A program made the position numbers and the translations under genes. The notes below the pieces were generated by a model that worked only from the letters and a program-made list of their open reading frames with translations, did not search any database and had not been told where the DNA came from. Source: 66-474 sp040255405 (GTDB lineage: Bacteria; Pseudomonadota; Gammaproteobacteria; Xanthomonadales; Rhodanobacteraceae). Taken from it: a stretch of DNA of 64,000 bases. Where the stretch lies: NCBI GenBank assembly GCA_040255405.1, contig JBDZUX010000001.1, forward strand, positions 124,001 through 188,000, given 5' to 3'. Below are positions 10,055 through 19,846 of this stretch, one piece after another (within the stretch, counting starts at the first letter, position 1; each line of letters starts with the position of its first letter).

Positions 10055-11490
10055 GTCGTACCCCCGGATTGCAAGTGACCCTGCCGCGCCAACTCGCCCG
10101 CCGCCGCGCCGATGTCGCCGGCGCCGAGCAGCAACACCAGATCGCCATTGCGCAGCAATGCCGGCAGCGTTTCGCGCAGGGCGCGCGGATGCTCGATGAA
10201 CACGGGGTCGACCTTGCCGCGCGCGCGCACCGCACGCGCCAGTGCGCGCCCGTCGGCACCCGTGATCGGCGCTTCGCCGGCGGGATAGACTTCCGTCAAC
10301 ACCAGCGCGTCGGCTTCGCACAACACGCCCGCGAAGTCGTCCAGCAGGTCGCGGGTGCGGGTATAACGGTGCGGCTGGAACACGATCACCAGCCGCCGAT
10401 CGGGCCAGCCATCGCGCGCCGCCTGCATCACCGCGGACAACTCGCGCGGATGGTGACCGTAGTCGTCGACCAGCAACACCTTGCCATCGTCGATGGGCAG
10501 CTCGCCATTGATGTGGAAGCGCCGGCCGACGCCCTGGAAACGCTCCAGTGCGCGCGCGATCGCGTAGGGCTCCACGCCCAGGTGCCAGCCGATCGTGGCC
10601 GCGGCCAGCGCGTCGAGCACGTTGTGCCGGCCCGGCAGGTTCAAGGTGACGGGCAAGCTCGGCTGGCCCGGCAGCATCAGGTCGAAATGGATGCACGCGC
10701 CGTCCGCGCGCAGATTGCCGCCACGCACGTCGGCAGCGCGTTCGATGCCATAGGTCAAGGTCGAGCGCGGGGTGCGTTGCGCCAATGCGGCAACCTCGGG
10801 ATCGTCCACGCACAACACGGCGAGCCCGTAAAAAGGCAACCGGTGCAGGAAATCCGCGAACGCCTGCTTCAGTTCGGCGAAGTCGCCGTGGTAATGGTCG
10901 AGATGGTCGGCGTCGATGTTGGTGACCACCGCGATCACCGGCGACAGTTTCAGGAACGAGCCGTCGGACTCGTCGGCTTCGGCGACGAGATAGGTGCCGG
11001 CACCCAGCCGCGCATTCGCGCCGGCCGAAAGCAGTTGCCCGCCGATCACGAAGGTCGGGTCGTAACCCGCCTCGGCCAGCACGCTGGCGGTGAGGCTGGT
11101 GGTGGTGGTCTTGCCGTGGGAACCCGCGACCGCGATGCCGCGCCGGAAACGCATCAGCTCGCCCAGCATTTCCGCGCGCGGCACCACCGGAATCCGGCGC
11201 GTCTGCGCGGCGACGAGTTCCGGATTGTCCGGCTTGATCGCGCTCGACACCACCACGGCATCGACGTTCGCGACGTGTTCGGCGGCGTGGCCGATCGCGA
11301 CGTGCACGCCCATGCCGGCCAGCCGTTCGGTGACCGGCGAGGCGACGCGATCCGAACCCGAAACGTCGTAACCGAGCGTGTGCAGCACTTCGGCGATGCC
11401 ACTCATGCCGGCGCCGCCGATGCCGATGAAGTGCACGCGCCGGAAGCTCTGCATGATGTCGCCGTGGGGCGGGAGGCGATGCGGCGTCAT
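10051..11490 (-). CDS. murC: UDP-N-acetylmuramate--L-alanine ligase
   Basis: MurC adds L-Ala to UDP-MurNAc, the first peptide step of peptidoglycan synthesis. It has 479 residues with three Mur-ligase domains: the Rossmann start FIGIGGAGMSGIAE, the ATP loop GSHGKTTTT (123-131), the EADESDGSF and NIDADHLDHY motifs, and the C-terminal DDYGHHPRE and QPHRYTRT. The start MTPHRLPPHGD overlaps the murG stop as ATGA. A second Met 12 codons in (MQSFRRVHF) is closer to the Rossmann strand and is a possible alternative. Confidence 0.98.
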   Translation of the reverse strand: MTPHRLPPHGDIMQSFRRVHFIGIGGAGMSGIAEVLHTLGYDVSGSDRVASPVTERLAGMGVHVAIGHAAEHVANVDAVVVSSAIKPDNPELVAAQTRRIPVVPRAEMLGELMRFRRGIAVAGSHGKTTTTSLTASVLAEAGYDPTFVIGGQLLSAGANARLGAGTYLVAEADESDGSFLKLSPVIAVVTNIDADHLDHYHGDFAELKQAFADFLHRLPFYGLAVLCVDDPEVAALAQRTPRSTLTYGIERAADVRGGNLRADGACIHFDLMLPGQPSLPVTLNLPGRHNVLDALAAATIGWHLGVEPYAIARALERFQGVGRRFHINGELPIDDGKVLLVDDYGHHPRELSAVMQAARDGWPDRRLVIVFQPHRYTRTRDLLDDFAGVLCEADALVLTEVYPAGEAPITGADGRALARAVRARGKVDPVFIEHPRALRETLPALLRNGDLVLLLGAGDIGAAAGELARQGHLQSGGTT

Positions 11491-12572
11491 GCGGCCACCT
11501 CCACGCAACGCTGCGCGATCACGGCGGCGGCGTCCGGCTTGGCGAGCGTGCGCGCGGCGTTCGCCATCGCGAGGAGCTTGTCCGGATCGCGCAGCAATCG
11601 TTCCAGCATGCCGGCGAAACGCGTCGCATCGAAATCCCGGTCCTGCACCAGTTCGGCTGCGCCGACTGCAACGAAGCCTTCCGCGTTCCTGGTCTGGTGA
11701 TCGTCGACCGCGTAGGGAAAAGGCATCAGGATCGCGCCGAGACCGACGGCCGCGAGTTCCGCCAGCGTCAACGCACCGGCACGGCAGATCACCAGGTCCG
11801 CCCAGGCGTACGCCGCGGCCATGTCCGCGATGAACGGTTCGATGGATGCCTGCACGTCCACGCGCGCGTAGGCTGCGCACGTCGCGTCGCTGTGCGCCGC
11901 GCCGCACTGATGCCGGACTTCCGGACGGCGGTCGGCGGGAATGCGCGACAACGCATTCGGCAAGCCGAGGTTCAAGGTGCGCGCACCGAGGCTGCCGCCC
12001 AGCACCAGCAGACGCGGCGCGCCAGCGCGATGCGCCAGGCGTTCTGCGGGCGCCGGCAACATGGCGATGTCGGCACGCACCGGATTGCCGGTCCACTCCG
12101 CGCGCGCCCTGGCCGGGAACGCGTCGGAAAAGCCGCTCATCACGCGCCGCGCGCAACGCGCCAGCACGCGATTGGTGAAACCCGCGATGCGATTCTGTTC
12201 ATGCACCAGCAGCGGACGCCGCTGCAGCCATGCCGCGATCCCGCCGGGACCGGCCACGTAGCCGCCCATCGACAGTACGCTGCGCGGATTGGCTTCGCGC
12301 AACACCCGCCACGCGCCGATCAGCGCGCGCGCCAGCATCCAGGGCGCGGCCAGACGCCGGCGCAGGCCCTTGCCCCGCAACCCCTTCACGTGCAGCGTGC
12401 GCATCGTGACCCGGTGCTCGGGCACGATCCGGTTTTCCATGCCGCCTTCCGCGCCCAGCCACAACACCGGCACGTCGCGGGCACGCAGCGCGTCGGCGAC
12501 CGCGAGGCCGGGGAAGATGTGCCCGCCGGTTCCGCCGGCCATGATCAACACGGGCGCGCGCACCTCGCTCAT
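11487..12572 (-). CDS. murG: MurG, lipid II-forming GlcNAc transferase
   Basis: MurG is a peripheral inner-membrane GT28 enzyme that adds GlcNAc to lipid I to make lipid II. It has 361 residues. The N-terminal glycine loop MAGGTGGHIFPGLAVA, the second loop SMGGYVAGP, and the UDP-GlcNAc binding site in the C-terminal domain (RAGALTLAELAAVGLGAI, PFPYAVDDHQTRNA) are all present. It overlaps ftsW and murC by 4 bases each. Confidence 0.98.
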   Translation of the reverse strand: MSEVRAPVLIMAGGTGGHIFPGLAVADALRARDVPVLWLGAEGGMENRIVPEHRVTMRTLHVKGLRGKGLRRRLAAPWMLARALIGAWRVLREANPRSVLSMGGYVAGPGGIAAWLQRRPLLVHEQNRIAGFTNRVLARCARRVMSGFSDAFPARARAEWTGNPVRADIAMLPAPAERLAHRAGAPRLLVLGGSLGARTLNLGLPNALSRIPADRRPEVRHQCGAAHSDATCAAYARVDVQASIEPFIADMAAAYAWADLVICRAGALTLAELAAVGLGAILMPFPYAVDDHQTRNAEGFVAVGAAELVQDRDFDATRFAGMLERLLRDPDKLLAMANAARTLAKPDAAAVIAQRCVEVAA

Positions 12573-13852
12573 GCGTGCACCTCGCCGAAACGGGGCTCGA
12601 TGCGCGAGCGCGCCGCCAGCGGCAACGCGGCGGCAGCCCGGTCGGGTTGCGCGGCAGGAGTCGCCGGATTCGAACTGCGACGGGTCGCCATCCGACGCGC
12701 GTCTTCGGCGCGGTGGATTTCGTAGCCGGCGCGTACCAGCACGCCCAGCATCACGCAGGTCATCAACGTGCTGGAACCGCCGGAACTGATCAGCGGCAGC
12801 GTCAGGCCCTTGGTCGGCAAGACGCCGAGGTTGACGCCGACCGACACCAGTGCCTGCAGGCCGATCATCAGCGAGATGCCGAACGCGACGTAGCCCGCGC
12901 GATGCTGGCCCACTTCCACCCCGCGCAGGCCGAGTTGCAGGCCGCGTCCGACAAGAAGCGCGAACATCGCCAGCACGAACAGCACGCCTATGAAGCCGAG
13001 CTCCTCGGCGATCACGGCGAGGATGAAATCGGTGTGCGCTTCCGGCAGGTAGAACAGCTTCTGCACGCTGCCGCCGAGCCCCACCCCGAACCACTTGCCG
13101 CGCCCCACCGCGATCAACGCCTGGGTCAACTGGAAGCCGTTGTCGAACGGATCCTTCCACGGATCGAGGAACGACGTCAGGCGCTTCACGCGATAGTCGG
13201 TGGAAAGCGCCAACCATGCGCCCAGCGGCATCAACGGCAGGCCCATGATCACCAGGTTGCGCATGCGCGCGCCGGCCAGCCACAACATCCCGATCGTGAC
13301 CACCCCGATCAGCGCGGCCGAACCGAAGTCGGGCTGCGCGAGCAGCAGCACCGCGGTGAATCCCGCGACCATGACCGGCTTCACCGCGCCCAGGAACTTC
13401 GTCTCGACCGCATCGCGATGGCGCACCAGATAACTGGCGGCGTACACGACCACCGTCAGCTTGGCCAGTTCGACCGGCTGGAACCCGGAGAAGCCGAGAT
13501 TGATCCAGCGGCGCGCGCCGTTGATGCGCATCCCGATGTGCGGGATGAACACCAGCAGCAGCAGCGCGAACGTACCCAGCATCAGCCAGCCCGAATATTT
13601 TTCGAGTTTGTCGAGTTCGACTCGCAGCGCGATCCACGCCGCCAGCGTGCCGCCGGCGGCAAGAAAGATCAGGTGGCGCTTCAGGTAATAGAACTCGCCA
13701 ATGTGCTGCCCGTCGGCCACCGCGATCGAGCTGGATGCCACCATCACGATGCCGAACGTGACCAGCCCGGTGATCGCCAGCAGCAGCCACGGGTCGTGGC
13801 GGCCCTTGGGACCGAGCTTGCGTACCGCCTGCGATGAACCGAATCCAAGCAT
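12569..13852 (-). CDS. ftsW: FtsW, SEDS septal peptidoglycan glycosyltransferase
   Basis: FtsW is the polytopic SEDS polymerase that builds septal glycan strands together with FtsI. It has 427 residues and about ten membrane helices. Conserved SEDS stretches include INGARRWINLGFSGFQPVE, LLLAQPDFGSA, the catalytic-loop region around LTSFLDPWKDPF, and the end motif LPLISSGGSSTL. The N-terminus (about 25 residues) and the Arg/Ala-rich tail after SSGG are cytoplasmic. It begins just 2 bases after the mraY stop; in enterics murD would stand between these two genes. Confidence 0.98.
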   Translation of the reverse strand: MLGFGSSQAVRKLGPKGRHDPWLLLAITGLVTFGIVMVASSSIAVADGQHIGEFYYLKRHLIFLAAGGTLAAWIALRVELDKLEKYSGWLMLGTFALLLLVFIPHIGMRINGARRWINLGFSGFQPVELAKLTVVVYAASYLVRHRDAVETKFLGAVKPVMVAGFTAVLLLAQPDFGSAALIGVVTIGMLWLAGARMRNLVIMGLPLMPLGAWLALSTDYRVKRLTSFLDPWKDPFDNGFQLTQALIAVGRGKWFGVGLGGSVQKLFYLPEAHTDFILAVIAEELGFIGVLFVLAMFALLVGRGLQLGLRGVEVGQHRAGYVAFGISLMIGLQALVSVGVNLGVLPTKGLTLPLISSGGSSTLMTCVMLGVLVRAGYEIHRAEDARRMATRRSSNPATPAAQPDRAAAALPLAARSRIEPRFGEVHA

Positions 13853-13854
13853 CC

Positions 13855-14937
13855 TCAACGTACCTTCAACGTCGCCAGACCGACCAGCACCAGTACCACC
13901 GAAATGATCCAGAACCGCACGATCACCCGCGGCTCGGGCCAACCCTTCAATTCGAAGTGGTGGTGGATCGGCGCCATCCGGAACACGCGCTTGCCGCGCA
14001 GCTTGAAGCTGCCGACCTGCAGCATCACCGACGCCGTCTCGACCACGAACAAGCCGCCCATCACCAGCAGGATGATTTCCTGGCGCACGATCACCGCCAC
14101 GCAACCGATCGCCGAGCCGATCGCGAGCGCGCCCACGTCGCCCATGAACACCTGCGCGGGATAGGTGTTGAACCACAGGAAGCCCAGCCCCGCGCCGGTC
14201 AACGCGCCGCAGAACACCGCGAGTTCACCCGCGCCCGGAATCGAGGGAATACCGAGGTACGCCGAGAACACCGCGTTGCCCGCGAGATATGCGAACGCGC
14301 CGAGGGCCGCCGTCACCAGCACCGCCGGCATGATCGCGAGACCGTCCAATCCATCGGTGAGGTTCACCGCGTTGGAGAACCCGACGATCCACAAGTACGC
14401 GACCACCACGAAGCCGCCGCCCAGCGGAATCGCGACGTGCTTGAACAGCGGCACGTACAACGCGGTCGCCGCAGGCACGTCCGCGGTGTGGAACAGGAAC
14501 AGCGCGGCGGCGAGCCCCACCACCGACTGCGCCAGATATTTCCAGCGCGCCGGCAAGCCGTGCGGATCCTTCAGCACCAGCTTGCGGTAATCGTCGTAGA
14601 AACCGATCACGCCGCAGGCAAGCGTCACCAGCAACACCACCCACAAGTAGCGGCTGGTCAGGTCGCCCCATACGAGCGTCGCCACCACGATCGCGGCAAG
14701 GATCAACGCGCCGCCCATCGTGGGCGTGCCGGCCTTCGACAGGTGGGTCTGCGGTCCGTCGCTGCGCACCACCTGCCCCGCCTTCAACGCGGTCAGGCGA
14801 CGGATCATCGCCGGACCACAAAACAGGGCGACGAACAGCGCGGTCAGCGCCGCCATGATCGTGCGGAACGTGATGTAGTCGAACAGCCTCAGCGGCCCGA
14901 AGTAATGTTCCAGCCAGTGCGAGAGCTCAAGCAGCAT
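13855..14937 (-). CDS. mraY: MraY, phospho-MurNAc-pentapeptide transferase
   Basis: MraY is the ten-helix membrane enzyme that transfers phospho-MurNAc-pentapeptide to undecaprenyl phosphate, making lipid I. The start MLLELSHWLEHYFGPLR gives 360 residues, the same length as the E. coli enzyme. Signatures are SKAGTPTMGGALI, the Asp pair in GFYDDYRKL, NLTDGLDGLA and the histidine motif APIHHHFE. Its start lies inside the end of murF (11-base overlap). Confidence 0.98.
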   Translation of the reverse strand: MLLELSHWLEHYFGPLRLFDYITFRTIMAALTALFVALFCGPAMIRRLTALKAGQVVRSDGPQTHLSKAGTPTMGGALILAAIVVATLVWGDLTSRYLWVVLLVTLACGVIGFYDDYRKLVLKDPHGLPARWKYLAQSVVGLAAALFLFHTADVPAATALYVPLFKHVAIPLGGGFVVVAYLWIVGFSNAVNLTDGLDGLAIMPAVLVTAALGAFAYLAGNAVFSAYLGIPSIPGAGELAVFCGALTGAGLGFLWFNTYPAQVFMGDVGALAIGSAIGCVAVIVRQEIILLVMGGLFVVETASVMLQVGSFKLRGKRVFRMAPIHHHFELKGWPEPRVIVRFWIISVVLVLVGLATLKVR

Positions 14938-16297
14938 GCCGGTCGTCCCCCTTGTCGTCACCGAGCAAGGCCGCGACCACGTTTTCCATGTGCGAAGCGT
15001 GCGAGCCCTTCACCAGCACGCTGACGCCGGCGTGCAGGTCGCGGCGCAAGGCCTCGATCAGCGCGGCCTGATCGGGAAACGCTTGCGCGTCGCTGCCGAA
15101 AGCCTCGGCGGCGTGCGCGGCCAGTTCGCCGACCGCGTACACGCGCGCGATGCCCTGGTCGCGCGCGGCCCGCCCGACGCGCGCATGCAGCGCCGGCGCC
15201 TCCGGACCCAGTTCACCCATGTTGCCCAGCACCAACCAGCGCTCGCCCGGCTGCAATGCCAGCGTCGCCACCGCCGCCAGCGCGGAACCCGGATTGGCGT
15301 TGTAGCTGTCATCGAACAACACCCAGCCTTGCGGCGACGCATGTCGCAGCAACCGGCCACCCACCGCTTCGGCCGATTGCAGGCCCGCGACGATCACGTC
15401 CAGCCCGGCGCCCGCGGCGTGCGCAAGCGCCGCGGCGGCCAGCGCGTTCGCGACGTTGTGACGGCCCGGCAGCGGCAAGTGCACGTGGGCGCTGCCGGCT
15501 GGCATTTTCAATACAAAGTCGCTGGCGTCGGCTTGCAGGCGAATGTCGCCGGCACCCACGTCGGCGGGCGCGTCGATGCCGAAGCGCAGGATCCGTCGCG
15601 AGCCCGCCAGTCCCGCGAAATAGATCGCGAACGCGTCGTCGGCGTTGATCACCGCCACGCCATCCGGCGGCAGCGCCTGATACACCGCGCCCTTGGTTTC
15701 GGCGATGCCTTCCAGCGTGTGCATCCGTTCGAGATGCGCTGGCGCGATGTTGTTGACCAGCCCGATCCGCGGACGCGCGATCGCGGCGAGATAGGCGATG
15801 TCGCCCGGCTTGCCCGCGCCCATTTCCAGCACCGCGAAGCGGGTGTCGCGGGGCATTGCCAGCAAGGTCAGCGGCAGGCCGATTTCATTGTTGAAGCTGG
15901 CGGCGTTGCTGTGGGTGGCGCCGTGACGCGCGAGGATGCGCGCGGCCAGCGTCTTGACGCTGGTCTTGCCGTTCGAGCCGGTGATTCCGATGACGGTCAC
16001 GTCGCGCTGCGCCCGCACCGCGCTGGCGAGGTCGCCGAGCGCATGCAGTGTGTCGGCGACCACCACTTGCGGAAGGTCGGCGTCCACGCGGCGTGACACG
16101 ATGGCAGCAGCCGCGCCGCGTTCGGCCGCCGCCGCGACATGGTCATGCCCGTCGTGGGTTGCGCCGATCAACGCCACGAACACTTCGCCCTGCTTGATGT
16201 TGCGCGAATCCGTGGACACGCCACGCACGTCTGCATCGGCGCCCTGCAGCACGCCACCCGTCCAGACCGCGATTTCCTTGAGGCGCAGGCTCAGCAT
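14927..16297 (-). CDS. murF: MurF, UDP-MurNAc-tripeptide--D-Ala-D-Ala ligase
   Basis: MurF adds D-Ala-D-Ala to the UDP-MurNAc-tripeptide. It has 456 residues with the Mur-ligase ATP loop GITGSNGKTSVK, NNEIGLPLTLL, the AHLERMHTLEGIAETKG segment and the C-terminal DDSYNANPGS motif typical of MurF. It overlaps both murE (7 bases) and mraY (11 bases), so it is surely cotranscribed. Confidence 0.98.
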   Translation of the reverse strand: MLSLRLKEIAVWTGGVLQGADADVRGVSTDSRNIKQGEVFVALIGATHDGHDHVAAAAERGAAAAIVSRRVDADLPQVVVADTLHALGDLASAVRAQRDVTVIGITGSNGKTSVKTLAARILARHGATHSNAASFNNEIGLPLTLLAMPRDTRFAVLEMGAGKPGDIAYLAAIARPRIGLVNNIAPAHLERMHTLEGIAETKGAVYQALPPDGVAVINADDAFAIYFAGLAGSRRILRFGIDAPADVGAGDIRLQADASDFVLKMPAGSAHVHLPLPGRHNVANALAAAALAHAAGAGLDVIVAGLQSAEAVGGRLLRHASPQGWVLFDDSYNANPGSALAAVATLALQPGERWLVLGNMGELGPEAPALHARVGRAARDQGIARVYAVGELAAHAAEAFGSDAQAFPDQAALIEALRRDLHAGVSVLVKGSHASHMENVVAALLGDDKGDDRHAA

Positions 16298-17760
16298 GGG
16301 CGGGCCTCCAAGGCGGCGCGCGCCACCCGGAGGTCGTCGAACGGACGCTTCGCGCCCGCGACTTCCTGATAGGTTTCGTGGCCCTTGCCCGCAATCAGCA
16401 CCACGTCGCCCGTGCGCGCCTGCGCGATCGCCATGTCGATCGCCCGCGCGCGATCGCGCTCGACGATCGCGCGTTGCGGCGCGCGCATGCCTGCCACGAT
16501 TTGCGCGGCGATCGCGTCCCCATCCTCGCCGCGCGGATTGTCGTCGGTGACGATCACGACGTCGGCCAGCCGCTCGGCGATCGCGCCCATCACCGGACGC
16601 TTGCCGGCGTCCCGTTCGCCGCCGCACCCGAACACGCAGATCAATTTGCCTTCGCAGTGCACGCGCAAGGTGGCGAGCACCTGCTCCAGCGGATCGGGCT
16701 TGTGCGAGTAATCGACCACCACCAGCGGGAGGCCACCACCCCCCAGGCGGTTCATGCGCCCGGCGACGGGTTCCAGCGACTGCAACGCGTCGACGATCCG
16801 GTCGAACGGTACGTCCAGCGCGCCCAGTACGCCGGCAACGGCCAGAAGATTCGCGACATTGAAGCGGCCCAGCAAACGACTTTGCACCGCGGCCATGCCC
16901 CACGCCGTCGCGAGTTCGAAATCGATGCCGTCGGAATGGGTGTGCACGTCGCGCGCGCGGATATCGGCGTCGCTCGACGCGAGACCGCAGCGCACCAGCC
17001 GCACACCCGCCGGCACCCGGGTCGCCAGGTCACGTCCGAATGCATCATCGATATTGATGACCGCGGCGCGGAGGTTCGGCCACGCGAACAGCTTGGCCTT
17101 GGCCGCGCCATAGGCTTCCATCGTGCCGTGGTAATCGAGATGGTCGCGCGTCAGGTTGGTGAACACCGCCACGTCGAAGTGCAAGCCGTCGACGCGATGT
17201 TGATCCAGCGCATGCGAAGACACTTCCATCGCCACGTCGGTGGCGCCGGCGTCACGGAATTCAGCCAGCAGGCCGTGCACGCGGATCACGTCGGGGGTGG
17301 TGCGTTCGCCCGCATGCAGCGCGCCATGCAGCCCCGCGCCCAGCGTGCCGATGGTCGCGGGGCGCTTGCCGAGATGCGCGAGCGCCTGCGCCAGCATCTG
17401 CACTGTCGAGGTCTTGCCACTGGTGCCGGTGACGCCGATGAGGGTCATGGATGCGGACGGATCGCCGTAAAACCGTGCCGCGATTTCGCCGAGGTGGCTG
17501 CGCAGGTTTTCAACCCAGACCACGGGATCAGCAACCGGGGATCGGAAGCCGGGGCGCTTTTCAGCCACCACCGCTACCGCCCCCTGCCCGATCGCCGCCG
17601 ACGCGAACTCGATCCCGTGATGCTTCGCGCCCGCCAGCGCGACAAACGCATCGCCCGTGTGCACTGCGTGCGAATCCTGGGTCAGGCCGGACACCATGAT
17701 GTCGCCGGACGCGGGGGCCGCGATATCGCGCAGCAGTTCGTCGAGCCGCATCGCGTTCAT
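16291..17760 (-). CDS. murE: MurE, UDP-MurNAc-dipeptide--meso-diaminopimelate ligase
   Basis: MurE adds the third stem-peptide residue. It has 489 residues. The ATP loop is GVTGTSGKTST, and the DNPRGEDG motif is the signature of meso-diaminopimelate-specific MurE, so the cell wall should be the usual A1-gamma type. The segment normally written DYAHTPDAL reads DYSHKPDPL here, a noticeable change next to the ligase active site, though the Asp, His and second Asp are kept. It overlaps ftsI by 4 bases and murF by 7. Confidence 0.97.
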   Translation of the reverse strand: MNAMRLDELLRDIAAPASGDIMVSGLTQDSHAVHTGDAFVALAGAKHHGIEFASAAIGQGAVAVVAEKRPGFRSPVADPVVWVENLRSHLGEIAARFYGDPSASMTLIGVTGTSGKTSTVQMLAQALAHLGKRPATIGTLGAGLHGALHAGERTTPDVIRVHGLLAEFRDAGATDVAMEVSSHALDQHRVDGLHFDVAVFTNLTRDHLDYHGTMEAYGAAKAKLFAWPNLRAAVINIDDAFGRDLATRVPAGVRLVRCGLASSDADIRARDVHTHSDGIDFELATAWGMAAVQSRLLGRFNVANLLAVAGVLGALDVPFDRIVDALQSLEPVAGRMNRLGGGGLPLVVVDYSHKPDPLEQVLATLRVHCEGKLICVFGCGGERDAGKRPVMGAIAERLADVVIVTDDNPRGEDGDAIAAQIVAGMRAPQRAIVERDRARAIDMAIAQARTGDVVLIAGKGHETYQEVAGAKRPFDDLRVARAALEARPC

Positions 17761-19577
17761 GGCGTACCGCCTTGCGCGGGACGCGCAACGACGGCCGCCG
17801 CCGCCGCCGGGGCGGCGGGCGGAGGCGGCGGGACCGGGGCGGGCGTGACCGGGCCGCCCGCATACCACTGCTGCACGTTGTCCGGCGGGATGTCGAGCAG
17901 GCGCAGCGCGCCGCCCATCACTTCGCGGAAGACCGGCGCGGAAACCAGTCCGCCGAAATATTCGCCGCCATGGCCACCGGCATCGCGGATGATCACCACC
18001 CCGACGAGGCGCGGATCGCTGGCCGGGACGATGCCGCAGAACAATGCCGCGTAGCGATTGTGCGAATAGCCTCCGGCGATCGCGAGGTGCGCGGTGCCGG
18101 TCTTGCCGGCGACGGTGTAGTCGGGGATCGCCGCCTGCGGCGCGGTACCCTTGGGGCTGACCACCGTGCGCAGCATCGCCATCACTTCGCCGGAGACGTT
18201 CTCCGGTTCCACCCGCACGCCGGGGTTGTCGTCGCCCTTGATGAATGTCGGGGTGTGCCGCACGCCTTCGTTCGCGATCGCCGCGTACGCCTGCGCGAGC
18301 TGCAGCGCGGTCACGTTGAGACCGTAGCCGAATGAAATCGTGGCCTTGACGAAATCGCCCCACGTCCGCGGCGGCGGAATGTAACCGCCCACTTCGCCGG
18401 GAAAGCCACTCCCGGTGCTGGCGCCGAAGCCGAACTTGTGCAGCACGCCGCTCATCTCCTGCGGCGTCAGCGTCAGCGAGATCTTGGAGGCGCCGATGTT
18501 GCTGGAATACGTGATGACCTGGCTGACATCGATGCGGCCGTTGTTGCTGTCGTCGCGAACGGTGTGCCCGTCGAGCATGAACCAGCCGGGGCTGGTGTCC
18601 AGCATCGTGGCCGGCGTCCACTTGCCCGACTCCAGCGCGGTGGTGATGGTGAACGGCTTCATGGTCGAGCCGGGCTCGGTCACGTCGGTGACCGCGCGGT
18701 TGCGGCGCTGGCCCGGGTTGCTGTTGTCGAGATCGTTGGGGTTGTACGACGGCACGTTGACCATCGCCAGGATTTCGCCGTTGCGCGGATCGAGGATCAC
18801 CATCGAACCCGACGCGGCATGTCGTTTGACCACCGCCTCGGTCAGCGCCTGATAGGCGAGGTACTGGATGCGGCTGTCGATGCTGAGCGTCAGGTCGTGA
18901 CCCGGCACCGGCGCGCGGATCTGCTCCACGTTCTCGACTATCCGGCCGAGCCGATCGCGGATCACGCGCTTCTCGCCCGGCTTCCCCGCCAGCCAGCCGT
19001 CATAGGCCAGTTCCAGCCCTTCCTGTCCCTGGTCGTCGATGTTGGTGAAACCCAGCACATGCGCCATTGCCGCGCCATCGGGGTAGTAGCGCTTGTACTC
19101 GCGCTGGACGTTGACGCCGGGGATATCCAGCGCCACCACCGCCTTGGCGGCCTCGGGCGGCATCAACCGGCGCAGGTACACGAATTCGCGGCCATTGCGC
19201 GACTGCAGCTTGCGAGCGAGATCGACGGCATCGACGCCCAGGGCCTTGGCCAGGTCGGGAATGCGCTCGGCGTGCTGCAGCAATTCATCCGGATTCGCCC
19301 ACAGCGAAAGCATCGGCGTGGACACCGCCAGCGGCACGCCATTGCGGTCGTAGATCGTGCCCCGCGACACCGGGATCTCGACTTCGCGCAGGAACCGCGC
19401 ATCGCCCTGCTGCTGCAGGAACGCCTGGTGCACCACCTGCAAATCCACGGCCCGCGCGACCAGACCGATCGCGGCGGCGCCCAGCACGCCGACCACCAGC
19501 GCCAGGCGCATGCGCGGATTCGGCCGGCGCCGGCGCGGCGGGTGCGAAGCGGATTCGGGAGGGCGGCGCAGTTTCAT
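17757..19577 (-). CDS. ftsI: FtsI (PBP3), septal peptidoglycan transpeptidase
   Basis: FtsI is the class B penicillin-binding protein that cross-links septal peptidoglycan and works with FtsW. It has 606 residues: a basic cytoplasmic start, one membrane helix at about 24-42, a pedestal domain starting RGTIYDRNG, and the transpeptidase domain with Ser304-x-x-Lys307 (EPGSTMKPF), SSN (ITYSSNIGASK) and KTGT (VAGKTGTAH). The last 40 residues are a proline/alanine-rich tail not seen in the enteric protein. It overlaps ftsL and murE by 4 bases each. Confidence 0.98.
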   Translation of the reverse strand: MKLRRPPESASHPPRRRRPNPRMRLALVVGVLGAAAIGLVARAVDLQVVHQAFLQQQGDARFLREVEIPVSRGTIYDRNGVPLAVSTPMLSLWANPDELLQHAERIPDLAKALGVDAVDLARKLQSRNGREFVYLRRLMPPEAAKAVVALDIPGVNVQREYKRYYPDGAAMAHVLGFTNIDDQGQEGLELAYDGWLAGKPGEKRVIRDRLGRIVENVEQIRAPVPGHDLTLSIDSRIQYLAYQALTEAVVKRHAASGSMVILDPRNGEILAMVNVPSYNPNDLDNSNPGQRRNRAVTDVTEPGSTMKPFTITTALESGKWTPATMLDTSPGWFMLDGHTVRDDSNNGRIDVSQVITYSSNIGASKISLTLTPQEMSGVLHKFGFGASTGSGFPGEVGGYIPPPRTWGDFVKATISFGYGLNVTALQLAQAYAAIANEGVRHTPTFIKGDDNPGVRVEPENVSGEVMAMLRTVVSPKGTAPQAAIPDYTVAGKTGTAHLAIAGGYSHNRYAALFCGIVPASDPRLVGVVIIRDAGGHGGEYFGGLVSAPVFREVMGGALRLLDIPPDNVQQWYAGGPVTPAPVPPPPPAAPAAAAAVVARPAQGGTP

Positions 19578-19846
19578 TCGTGGATCATCTCCACGCTGGC
19601 CGCGGGCGGACTGATCATGCCGAGCTGCCCACGCGCGATCTGCTCGATGCGCGACGGGCTGGCCCATGTCGCCTGCTCGAGTTCCAGCCGGCCGAATTCG
19701 ACGTTCAACGCGTCGCGCTGGTTTTGCAGCTTCGACAACTGCACGAACGCGGCGCGATCCTGGTGGCGCGCCCATACCACCGCGACGCCGCTGGCGATCA
19801 CCGCCAGCAGCAACACGCCGACCGCGAGTGCGCCAAGCGTTTTCAT
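19574..19846 (-). CDS. ftsL: FtsL, small divisome coiled-coil protein
   Basis: FtsL is a 90-residue bitopic protein with a membrane helix at about residues 5-24 and a periplasmic heptad segment (FVQLSKLQNQRDALNVEFGR). It forms the FtsQLB complex that activates FtsWI. Sequence conservation in this family is low; the identification rests on size, topology, the leucine-zipper-like segment and its position between rsmH and ftsI, with 4-base overlaps on both sides. Confidence 0.94.
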   Translation of the reverse strand: MKTLGALAVGVLLLAVIASGVAVVWARHQDRAAFVQLSKLQNQRDALNVEFGRLELEQATWASPSRIEQIARGQLGMISPPAASVEMIHE

